A stretch of 11,770 nucleotides of DNA from NCBI GenBank assembly GCA_029268325.1, contig JAJUGC010000028.1:1-11770 (forward strand). The letters run 5' to 3'. Shown here piece after piece: positions 5,878-11,770 of the stretch. A program made the position numbers and the translations under genes. Below the pieces are notes generated by a model, which was not told where the DNA came from, searched no databases, and worked only from the letters and a program-made list of their open reading frames with translations. Source of the stretch: Gammaproteobacteria bacterium (GTDB lineage: Bacteria > Pseudomonadota > Gammaproteobacteria > Pseudomonadales > Oleiphilaceae). Position 1 is the first letter of the stretch. Each line of letters begins with the position of its first letter.

Positions 5878-7764
5878 ATGGCATGGGTTCGGATTCTGGT
5901 CTTTGGTTTTGCCACTCTCCTGGGCATGCAGCCCTCGGCCGTTGCCTTTACCGGCTTCGGTGACTCGACACCTGAATTCCTGCCGGTCGATGAGGCATTT
6001 CAGCTTCAGGTCGATGTCGTTGGCGATGAAGTACGGGCCTCCTGGCACATTGCCCCGGGCTATTATTTGTATCAGGAGCGGATGAGCCTTGAGGCGGTGG
6101 AAGAGGGTGCCTCCCTGGCGCCGGCCGTATTCCATACCGAAGCGAAACTGCAGGACGATCCTTATTTCGGCTTGCAACCGGTTTTCCATGAGCAAGCCGA
6201 GATGGGCGCCAAGATTGTGTCGGCGCCGGGTGATGTCTTGAAGGTCAAGGTGACATCCCAAGGCTGTGCCGATGCCGGACTCTGTTATCCGCCTCGGACC
6301 CAAACCCTCAGCCTGGAGCTGCCAGAATCCATGTCTGGCACCGTTGGCGGCGCCGTCTCCGCCAATCTTGGCGCCACATCAGAGCCCTCCGCCGCCACGG
6401 CTTCATCCAATGCAAAATCGGCCGCCTCGCTGAATGTTCCGGCTTCGTCCACGACAGCCAGCGCCGATGGCCTGGCCAGTTTTCTGCAAGACGCGCACTG
6501 GCTGCTCATCGTCGCCACCTTTTTCGTGTTGGGCCTGGGGCTGACCTTCACGCCCTGCGTGCTACCGATGGTGCCTATTTTATCGGGCATTATCGTGGGC
6601 CAGCGCGAACGTCCAACGACCCCGCGCGCCTTCGCGTTGTCGCTGGGGTATGTACTGGGCATGGCCAGCACCTATGCTGCGGCCGGTGTCGCGGTCGGTT
6701 ATTTTGGCGCGCGCGCCAACATTCAAGCCTGGATGCAACAGCCCTGGGTGCTGGGTCTGTTCGGCCTGTTGTTTGTCGCCCTCGCGCTCGCCATGTTCGG
6801 TCTCTATGAACTGCAGCTGCCCGCGGCCATCCGAAATCGGCTCGATGCCCTGAGCCAGCGTCAAAAGGGTGGCCAAATGATGAGTGTGACCATTATGGGC
6901 GTTCTGTCAGCCCTGGTGGTGTCGCCTTGTGTGTCGGCGCCACTGGCCGGCGCGCTACTCTATATCTCCACCACCGGCGATGCCGTTCTGGGTGGTGGCG
7001 CGCTCTTCGCCCTGGCCATGGGAATGGGAGTGCCGCTGTTGATCATTGGCACCCTGGGCACCCGCATTCTGCCAAAGGCCGGTGCCTGGATGGAAAGGGT
7101 CAAGCAGGCGTTTGGCGTCATGCTGTTGGCGGTGGCGCTGTGGCTGGTGGAACGTGTACTGCCCACCGGATTGAGCCTTGCCCTGTGGGCGTTATTGCTG
7201 ATCGGAGCGGGGCTGCATCTGGGCGCCTTGCGATTGCATGCCGAGGGCTGGGCACGTAGCCTTCAAGCGCTCGGAATCGTTGTTCTGCTTTGGGGGGTAT
7301 TCGTACTCTGGGGTGCCGCACAGGGTGCAGGATCCTTACTGAAGCCGATTCCCGCAGTGGGTGTCGCTCAAGCGACCACTCCGGCGATGCAGTCCCCCTT
7401 TCAGCGCATTCGGAATGAAGCGGAACTTCAATCATTATTGGCCTCGGGGCAGCCTCTGATGTTGGATTTTTACGCAGATTGGTGTGTGAGTTGCATCGTC
7501 ATGGAAAAAGAAATTTTTCAACAACCCGAGGTGCTCGCGCTGAAGGACCAGCTGCACTTCGTGCAGCTCGATATCACTAAATTCAATACCGAACATCAGG
7601 CGCTGTTGACTCGGCTACAACTCGTGGGGCCACCCGCGGTGCTGTTCTTCGATGCGGCGGGCCAGGAGTTGCGCGAAGCGCGAATTGTTGGCGAGGTCTC
7701 GCTCGATCAGTTCCTGCGCCAAATCGAGGAACGCGTGTTGCCCCCTTTATCCGCATATCACTAG
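5878..7764 (+). CDS. dsbD: Thiol:disulfide interchange protein DsbD
   Basis: DsbD carries electrons from cytoplasmic thioredoxin through the inner membrane to periplasmic acceptors such as DsbG/DsbC and TlpA-like proteins. The 628-residue product has all three modules. There is a signal peptide (about 1-23), then the alpha domain with Cys130 and Cys136 in SQGCADAGLCYPP. An Ala/Ser-rich linker (about 150-205) leads to the eight-helix-type membrane core (about 206-485), with the essential pair Cys227 (TFTPCVLPM) and Cys351 (VVSPCVSAP). The periplasmic gamma thioredoxin domain has Cys536-Val-Ser-Cys539 in FYADWCVSC. No key cysteine is missing. The ATG at 5878 follows AAAGGA (5865-5870) by 7 nt. 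It stands 137 nt after the sensor gene with its own predicted promoter, so here dsbD is physically separated from its client genes by the two-component system. Confidence 0.97.
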   Translation: MAWVRILVFGFATLLGMQPSAVAFTGFGDSTPEFLPVDEAFQLQVDVVGDEVRASWHIAPGYYLYQERMSLEAVEEGASLAPAVFHTEAKLQDDPYFGLQPVFHEQAEMGAKIVSAPGDVLKVKVTSQGCADAGLCYPPRTQTLSLELPESMSGTVGGAVSANLGATSEPSAATASSNAKSAASLNVPASSTTASADGLASFLQDAHWLLIVATFFVLGLGLTFTPCVLPMVPILSGIIVGQRERPTTPRAFALSLGYVLGMASTYAAAGVAVGYFGARANIQAWMQQPWVLGLFGLLFVALALAMFGLYELQLPAAIRNRLDALSQRQKGGQMMSVTIMGVLSALVVSPCVSAPLAGALLYISTTGDAVLGGGALFALAMGMGVPLLIIGTLGTRILPKAGAWMERVKQAFGVMLLAVALWLVERVLPTGLSLALWALLLIGAGLHLGALRLHAEGWARSLQALGIVVLLWGVFVLWGAAQGAGSLLKPIPAVGVAQATTPAMQSPFQRIRNEAELQSLLASGQPLMLDFYADWCVSCIVMEKEIFQQPEVLALKDQLHFVQLDITKFNTEHQALLTRLQLVGPPAVLFFDAAGQELREARIVGEVSLDQFLRQIEERVLPPLSAYH

Positions 7765-7769
7765 AAAGG

Positions 7770-7798
7770 TTGACGGGTTTCAGTTTGTTCTGTTTAAT
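7770..7798 (+). promoter_or_regulatory. Sigma70-type promoter of the riboswitch-terC unit
   Basis: TTGACG (7770-7775) and TTTAAT (7793-7798) are five-of-six matches to both consensus hexamers with the ideal 17-bp spacer. The start point would fall near 7805, right where the first riboswitch stem begins. The promoter sits directly after dsbD, from which no convincing terminator separates it, so some readthrough from dsbD into terC is possible. Confidence 0.75.
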
Positions 7799-7804
7799 TT
7801 TGAT

Positions 7805-7949
7805 TCCTTTCAAGGGGAGTAGCTGACACAACGTTTTAGAGCGTTGTGTTTCGGTGCCGTCAATACGACAGGGGTGGGGGGGCAGCCATCAATGTTCGGT
7901 GCCGGAACTCGGGATGCATTTGTCACCCGGGCAGCAAGACTGGCGAGGA
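7805..7949 (+). ncRNA. yybP-ykoY manganese riboswitch in the terC leader
   Basis: The leader carries the hallmarks of the yybP-ykoY (Mn2+-sensing) aptamer: GGGGAGTAGC (7814-7823), the loop sequence CCGTCAATACG (7857-7867), and the distal GCAAGACT (7934-7941). The closing stem P1 can form between 7805-7814 and 7940-7949 with two internal mismatches. A perfect 8-bp stem follows (7826-7833 with 7842-7849). The region between the two conserved loops is longer than in minimal examples and holds a G-rich run (7871-7882). The class is known upstream of TerC/Alx, MntP and P-type ATPase genes, where Mn2+ binding joins the two conserved loops and switches expression on; the downstream gene here is a TerC-family member, as expected. 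Confidence 0.9.
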
Positions 7950-7951
7950 TT

Positions 7952-7995
7952 CCATCTCATCTGTTACCTAAGCATTGCCGGTTTAGGTTGAGAGG
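7952..7995 (+). promoter_or_regulatory. Riboswitch expression platform: hairpin hiding the terC ribosome site
   Basis: The only ribosome site for terC, GAGAGG (7990-7995, 9 nt before the ATG), can pair with 7952-7959: CC and TCTCA against TGAGA and GG, with a single bulged A at 7954. An inner stem joins 7966-7971 to 7983-7988. The upstream arm starts 3 nt after the riboswitch P1, so formation of P1 and of this hairpin are close neighbours. No T-run follows, which argues for control of translation rather than termination. Confidence 0.65.
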
Positions 7996-8004
7996 TTCGC
8001 CATC

Positions 8005-9027
8005 ATGGCCTCCATTGGTACCCCCTTATTGTGGACACTGTTTCTCGTGTTCGTCCTGATCGCGCTGGCGGTCGATTTTCTCGCTCTTCGTCGCCAAGGC
8101 TCCCATACCGTCACGATTCGTGAAGCCACCATCTGGTCGCTGATCTGGGTGGCGGTGTCCTTTCTATTTGTCGGTTGGCTGTGGTGGTATCTGGGAGGTA
8201 CCGGTCCAGATCCTGCGGCGAAAGCGCTGGCGAACGACAAGGCCGTTGAGTTCATTACCGGCTATGTGGTCGAGAAGGCGCTGGCGGTCGACAATATCTT
8301 CGTTTTCCTGATGCTCTTTACCTATTTTGCGGTGCCGTCGGCGTTCCAGAAGCGGGTGTTGATGATCGGGATTCTCGGCGCTCTGGTCCTGCGCGCCATC
8401 ATGATCTTAATCGGCGCCTGGTTGCTTGCCCAGTTCCACTGGATCATGTACTTGTTCGGTGCCTTCCTGGTGTTCACGGGGATCAAGATGTGGTGGGCTG
8501 CGGGTCAGGAGCCCGACCTTGAAAATAACCCGGCACTTCGCTGGATTGAGCGTCATCTGAAGCTCTCGCCCCACTACGACGGCGAAAAGTTTTTCACGGT
8601 GATCAATGGCGTCAAAATGGCGACCCCGCTGTTTGTGGTGATTTTGCTGATTGGCATCGTGGACGTGGTGTTTGCGGTGGACTCCATCCCCGCCATTTTT
8701 GCTATCACCCGAGACCCATTCATTGTGCTCACCTCCAACGTCTTTGCGATTTTGGGGCTGCGAGCCATGTATTTCCTGCTGGCGGGCATGCATGAGCGGT
8801 TTCATCTGTTGTCCTATGGACTCGCCATTATCCTGGGCTTTATCGGGATCAAGATGCTGTTGATTGATATTTACAAGATCCCGATTGTCTGGTCCTTGGG
8901 CTTCACGGTGAGCATGCTGGCAGCCACCATGCTGTTATCTCTGTGGATTCCGGCCAAGCCTGGCAAGACCGGAACGGCGTATCCTTTTCCGCCCAAGCGA
9001 GACGAGGGGGTTAAGGGAGACAGGTGA
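8005..9027 (+). CDS. TerC-family integral membrane protein, Alx-like
   Basis: A 340-residue polytopic inner-membrane protein of the TerC family, closest in form to E. coli Alx (about 320 residues), a protein tied to Mn2+ export and response to alkaline pH. Eight or nine hydrophobic segments can be seen. Acidic residues lie within the membrane, as usual for this family: Asp24 (LAVDFLAL), Glu90 and Asp96 (VVEKALAVDNIFVF), and Asp220 and Asp226 (IVDVVFAVDSIPAIFAI). The C-terminal tail (about 315-340) is polar and lysine-rich. The ATG at 8005 has GAGAGG 9 nt upstream, and that site is sequestered by the leader hairpin. The manganese riboswitch is the strongest evidence for a metal-export role; the alternative names (tellurium resistance, Alx) are family labels only. 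It converges on nrdB. Confidence 0.93.
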   Translation: MASIGTPLLWTLFLVFVLIALAVDFLALRRQGSHTVTIREATIWSLIWVAVSFLFVGWLWWYLGGTGPDPAAKALANDKAVEFITGYVVEKALAVDNIFVFLMLFTYFAVPSAFQKRVLMIGILGALVLRAIMILIGAWLLAQFHWIMYLFGAFLVFTGIKMWWAAGQEPDLENNPALRWIERHLKLSPHYDGEKFFTVINGVKMATPLFVVILLIGIVDVVFAVDSIPAIFAITRDPFIVLTSNVFAILGLRAMYFLLAGMHERFHLLSYGLAIILGFIGIKMLLIDIYKIPIVWSLGFTVSMLAATMLLSLWIPAKPGKTGTAYPFPPKRDEGVKGDR

Positions 9028-9033
9028 GGACTC

Positions 9034-9060
9034 TTGGAGGCCCTGTGTGAGGGCCTCCAA
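9034..9060. terminator. Hairpin terminator between terC and nrdB
   Basis: A perfect 10-bp stem (9034-9043 with 9051-9060, TTGGAGGCCC against GGGCCTCCAA) closes a 7-nt loop. It starts 7 nt after the terC stop and lies 12 nt beyond the nrdB stop on the other strand. There is no long T-run on either side, so termination may be partial. A short second palindrome, CAGTGG-TTA-CCACTG (9066-9080), overlaps the nrdB stop codon. Confidence 0.65.
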
Positions 9061-9071
9061 GGTGTCAGTGG

Positions 9072-10232
9072 TTACCACTGTAATGACGCACCCGTCTGGT
9101 ACTCCGTCACCCGGGTTTCGAAGAAGTTCTTCTCTTTGCGCATGCTCGCCTGCTCGTCCAGCCAGGGCAGGGCATTGGTCGCACCTGGGAAGGGTTCGGC
9201 CACTTTGAGCTGCTTGGCGCGGCGGTTGGCGATAAAGCGGAACTGCTCGATGTGATCCTGGGCCGAATAGCCCAGAATGGGTTCCTTGAGCAGATACTGG
9301 GCGTAGCCTTCCTCAGCGGCTTCTGCCTCCTGCCACATTTGCGCCAGGGCTTTCGGATCCAGGGTGATGTTTTCTTCCTGCAGAATCTGGCGCACCACCC
9401 GAAGACCGAAGGCACAATGCATGACCTCGTCCCGCATGATGTATTGCAGCTGCTCGCCGGTACCTTTCATCAGGCCCCGCCGCTGTAAGGCGAAAATGGG
9501 GCTGAAACCGTTGTAGAACCAGCAGCCCTCAAACACCGCAGCAAAGAATACATAGGCCATCACAAACCGCTCCAAGTCGTCCCGGTTGCGTAGGTCGATG
9601 TCGGTGGTGAGGATGGAGTTCAGCCGCTCGTTGCCCATCTTGATCTTGCGATAGATGGCGGGCACCACCCGATAACGGTTGTAGATCTCGCTCTGGTCGA
9701 GGCCGATGGTCTCGATACAGTGCTGATAGGTCCAGGTATGCAGGGATTCCTCATAGACCTGCCGGGCCTGGTAGATCTGTAGTTCCGGCGCGCTCATCTT
9801 TTCCATCACCGCCAGGCCGATATTGCGCATGGCGAGAATATCGGAAGTGGTCAGGTAGGCCAGCACGTTCTCATACACATGGCGCTCTTCCAGGGTGAGC
9901 TTGTGGTGATAGTCGTGCACGTCCTGGGACATGTTGATGTCTAGGGGCGTCCAGTGGTTTTTGTTGGCGTTTAAAAAGAACTCCCAGGCCCAAGGGTACT
10001 TGAAGGGCGCCAGCTGGTTGATATCCGTCAGCCCGTTGATCACCCGTTTATCGTCCGGGTTGACCGGTTTCAGGGCCTCTTCGGGAATAGGCATTTCCGC
10101 TGAAGGATCGACTGGGGCGGGAGTCACCGGTGATTGCGCAGGCGTAGTAAGGAGCGGTGGAATGGCCACAGCCAAAGGGTCGTCCCAGTTGGCGAGTACA
10201 GATTGCAGTTGATTCATGGTCGTGGTCCTCAT
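9072..10232 (-). CDS. nrdB: Ribonucleoside-diphosphate reductase, beta (radical) subunit
   Basis: NrdB holds the di-metal/tyrosyl radical cofactor and works with NrdA to make deoxyribonucleotides aerobically in the cytoplasm. In the 386-residue product all six metal ligands are placed as in E. coli R2: Asp131 (LTTSDILAM), Glu162 and His165 (YEESLHTW), Glu235 (AVFEGCWFY), Glu269 and His272 (RDEVMHCAFG). The radical Tyr169 sits four residues after the first His, so this is a tyrosyl-radical type rather than a Chlamydia-like Phe type. The C-terminus TRVTEYQTGASLQW carries the Tyr used in radical transfer. A Pro-rich stretch (about residues 25-57) precedes the fold. The ATG at 10232 overlaps the nrdA stop (ATGA), with GAGG 7 nt upstream; an ATG at 10217 with AGGA 8 nt upstream is almost as good and would remove five residues. 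Confidence 0.95.
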   Translation of the reverse strand: MRTTTMNQLQSVLANWDDPLAVAIPPLLTTPAQSPVTPAPVDPSAEMPIPEEALKPVNPDDKRVINGLTDINQLAPFKYPWAWEFFLNANKNHWTPLDINMSQDVHDYHHKLTLEERHVYENVLAYLTTSDILAMRNIGLAVMEKMSAPELQIYQARQVYEESLHTWTYQHCIETIGLDQSEIYNRYRVVPAIYRKIKMGNERLNSILTTDIDLRNRDDLERFVMAYVFFAAVFEGCWFYNGFSPIFALQRRGLMKGTGEQLQYIMRDEVMHCAFGLRVVRQILQEENITLDPKALAQMWQEAEAAEEGYAQYLLKEPILGYSAQDHIEQFRFIANRRAKQLKVAEPFPGATNALPWLDEQASMRKEKNFFETRVTEYQTGASLQW

Positions 10233-11770
10233 TGGCAGGCCTCACAATCAGGGTCGAGAATGGAACAGAACTTTTCCGTGGGCTCTTCGGTCGCATCCGC
10301 CATCGGTGTTGCCTCTGTAAGAGTGTTCACCGAGACTTTCTCGATCTGGGTGGCTCCCAAAGAGCGCAGGTAGTAGGTGGTTTTCAGGCCGCGGGTCCAA
10401 GCCAGCTTGTAGAGGTTGTCCAGTTTTTTGCCGGAGGGTTCCGCCATGTACAGGTTGAGGCTCTGGGCCTGGTCGATCCATTTTTGACGGCGGGATGCCG
10501 CTTCCACCAGCCAGCGGGGATCGATCTCGAAGGCTGTCTGGAACAGCTGCTTTACATCCTCAGGTACCCGGTCGATCTGTGCCACTGAGCCATCGAAGTA
10601 CTTGAGGTCGTTGACCATCACTGCATCCCACAAACCGCGCTTTTTCAGCTCCCGGACCAGCCAGGGATTGACGACGGTGAACTCGCCGGACAGGTTGGAT
10701 TTGACGAACAGGTTCTGATAGGTGGGCTCGATCGACTGGGAAACCCCGACGATATTGGAAATGGTTGCCGTGGGCGCGATGGCCATGACGTTGGAGTTAC
10801 GCATGCCGTGCTCGCGGATCAGTTGGCGTACCGGTTCCCAGTCCAGTTGCGCTACCTTGTCCAGCACGCAGTAGCGGGAGCCGCGCTGTTCGGCCAGCAG
10901 CTCTAGGGAGTCGATGGGCAGAATGCCTTGATCCCACAAGGAGCCCTGGTAGGACGGATAGGCGCCGCGCTCCCGGGCCAGAAGCGCCGAAGCTTGCAGG
11001 GCATAGTAGCTGATCAGCTCCATGGACTGATCCGCAAAATGCACCGCCTCGACACTGGAATAGGGAAGGCCCAGGGCATAGAGAGCATCCTGGAAGCCCA
11101 TGATGCCTAGGCCCACCGGCCGGTGCTTCAGATTGGCCTGTCGGGCCTGGGGCACCGCATAAAAGTTGATGTCGATGACGTTATCCAGCATCCGCACCGC
11201 GGTGGTGATGGTCCGCTGCAGGTGTTCCCGGTCCAGTTCGCCGTTACGGATATGGTTCACCAGATTGATGGACCCCAGGTTGCACACGGCGATCTCGTCG
11301 AGGCTGGTGTTCAACGTGATCTCGGTGCAGAGGTTGGAGGAGTGCACCACGCCCACGTGCTGTTGGGGGGAGCGGATATTGCAGGGATCCTTGAAGGTGA
11401 TCCAGGGGTGTCCGGTCTCAAACAGCATGGACAGCATCTTGCGCCACAGAGCCTTGGCTTCCACCTTGCGAAACAGCTTTAGTTCGCCCCGCTCGGCCAT
11501 GGCTTCGTAATGTTGGTAGCGCTCTTCAAAGGCGCGGCCGTAGAGGTCGTGCAGGTCTGGCACATCGTTGGGGGAGAACAGGGTCCAGTCCCCATCCTCA
11601 AATACCCGTTTCATGAACAAATCGGGAATCCAGTTGGCGGTGTTCATGTCATGGGTGCGGCGACGCTCATCGCCGGTGTTCTTGCGCAGTTCCAGGAATT
11701 CCTCGATATCCAGGTGCCAGCATTCCAGATAGGCACAGACCGCGCCTTTGCGCTTGCCACCCTGGTTCAC
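10229..11770 (-). CDS. nrdA: Ribonucleoside-diphosphate reductase, alpha (catalytic) subunit, 3' part (5' end outside window)
   Basis: NrdA carries the active site that reduces ribonucleoside diphosphates. The frame runs off the right edge, leaving 514 C-terminal residues; numbers here count from the first visible residue. SSNLC148-TE150 matches the NLCLE segment of E. coli NrdA with its catalytic Asn437, Cys439 and Glu441. Cys163 (EIAVCNLGS) matches Cys462, the partner of the reducible pair; the other partner (Cys225 in E. coli) is off the window. The barrel loop APTATISNI (332-340) and the radical-transfer pair Tyr466-Tyr467 (LKTTYYLRS) are present. The tail ends ILDPDCEACQ, a CEAC shuttle pair (509-512) in place of the E. 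coli CxxxxC. The stop overlaps the nrdB start by 4 nt, indicating translational coupling. The promoter and any NrdR boxes lie outside the window. Confidence 0.95.
   Translation of the reverse strand: MNQGGKRKGAVCAYLECWHLDIEEFLELRKNTGDERRRTHDMNTANWIPDLFMKRVFEDGDWTLFSPNDVPDLHDLYGRAFEERYQHYEAMAERGELKLFRKVEAKALWRKMLSMLFETGHPWITFKDPCNIRSPQQHVGVVHSSNLCTEITLNTSLDEIAVCNLGSINLVNHIRNGELDREHLQRTITTAVRMLDNVIDINFYAVPQARQANLKHRPVGLGIMGFQDALYALGLPYSSVEAVHFADQSMELISYYALQASALLARERGAYPSYQGSLWDQGILPIDSLELLAEQRGSRYCVLDKVAQLDWEPVRQLIREHGMRNSNVMAIAPTATISNIVGVSQSIEPTYQNLFVKSNLSGEFTVVNPWLVRELKKRGLWDAVMVNDLKYFDGSVAQIDRVPEDVKQLFQTAFEIDPRWLVEAASRRQKWIDQAQSLNLYMAEPSGKKLDNLYKLAWTRGLKTTYYLRSLGATQIEKVSVNTLTEATPMADATEEPTEKFCSILDPDCEACQ

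Noticed and set aside
5801..6085. 94-residue plus-strand frame starting before dsbD
   Set aside because: It overlaps the predicted dsbD promoter and then runs out of frame through the dsbD signal peptide and alpha domain; it has no ribosome site.
7871..7882. G-rich run as a possible G-quadruplex
   Set aside because: Only two adjacent G-tracts occur here; it is more simply explained as part of a riboswitch stem pairing with the CACCC at 7924-7928.
1..11770. Defence system, prophage, insertion sequence or CRISPR array
   Set aside because: No transposase, integrase, phage or repeat-spacer structure was seen; every large frame is a housekeeping or envelope-redox gene.

Overview
The window is chromosomal housekeeping and envelope-redox DNA from a GC-rich Gram-negative proteobacterium. 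A gammaproteobacterium or close relative such as Acidithiobacillia fits best. The grounds are a DsbD/DsbG pair, an OmpR/QseC-type two-component system, a class Ia-like NrdAB and an Alx/TerC protein. No mobile element, CRISPR array, tRNA or rRNA is visible. Genes fill nearly all of it; the longest gene-free stretch (7765-8004) is a promoter plus riboswitch leader.

Layout. (1) 1-1637, +: 3' part of metE, cut by the left edge, ending at a long hairpin (1648-1676) shared with a convergent operon. (2) 3582-1729, -: an exported-thiol operon in the order TlpA-like thioredoxin with an Lgt-like membrane half, dsbG, and a small exported protein carrying a CEIC motif. (3) 3583-3725: divergent control region with three TTAA units at exact 11-bp spacing. 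(4) 3726-5740, +: OmpR-family response regulator and sensor kinase with a 4-nt overlap, resembling DsbR/DsbS. (5) 5878-7764, +: dsbD behind its own promoter, which carries the same 11-bp-spaced TTAA motif. (6) 7770-9027, +: sigma70-type promoter, yybP-ykoY manganese riboswitch, and an Alx/TerC-like membrane protein. (7) 10232-9072 and 11770-10229, -: nrdB and the 3' part of nrdA, translationally coupled, convergent with terC.

How the genes work together. DsbD takes electrons from cytoplasmic thioredoxin and passes them across the inner membrane to periplasmic partners. The obvious partners here are the TlpA-like protein, DsbG and possibly the CEIC protein. The regulator-sensor pair lies between the two halves of this set. 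A 15-bp element matching at 12 of 15 positions lies in the sense direction upstream of both the dsbE-dsbG operon and dsbD, each time 11 nt before a possible -10. This looks like one regulon. In Pseudomonas aeruginosa a similar gene set is, as I recall, controlled by a copper-responsive DsbRS system using a periplasmic cysteine; this sensor has a single cysteine in its predicted periplasmic domain. The TerC-like gene is predicted to answer to Mn2+ through translation control. metE and nrdAB look like unrelated flanking genes.

The main leads for follow-up are the shared TTAA operator, the small CEIC protein, and the degenerate Lgt domain fused to a thioredoxin.
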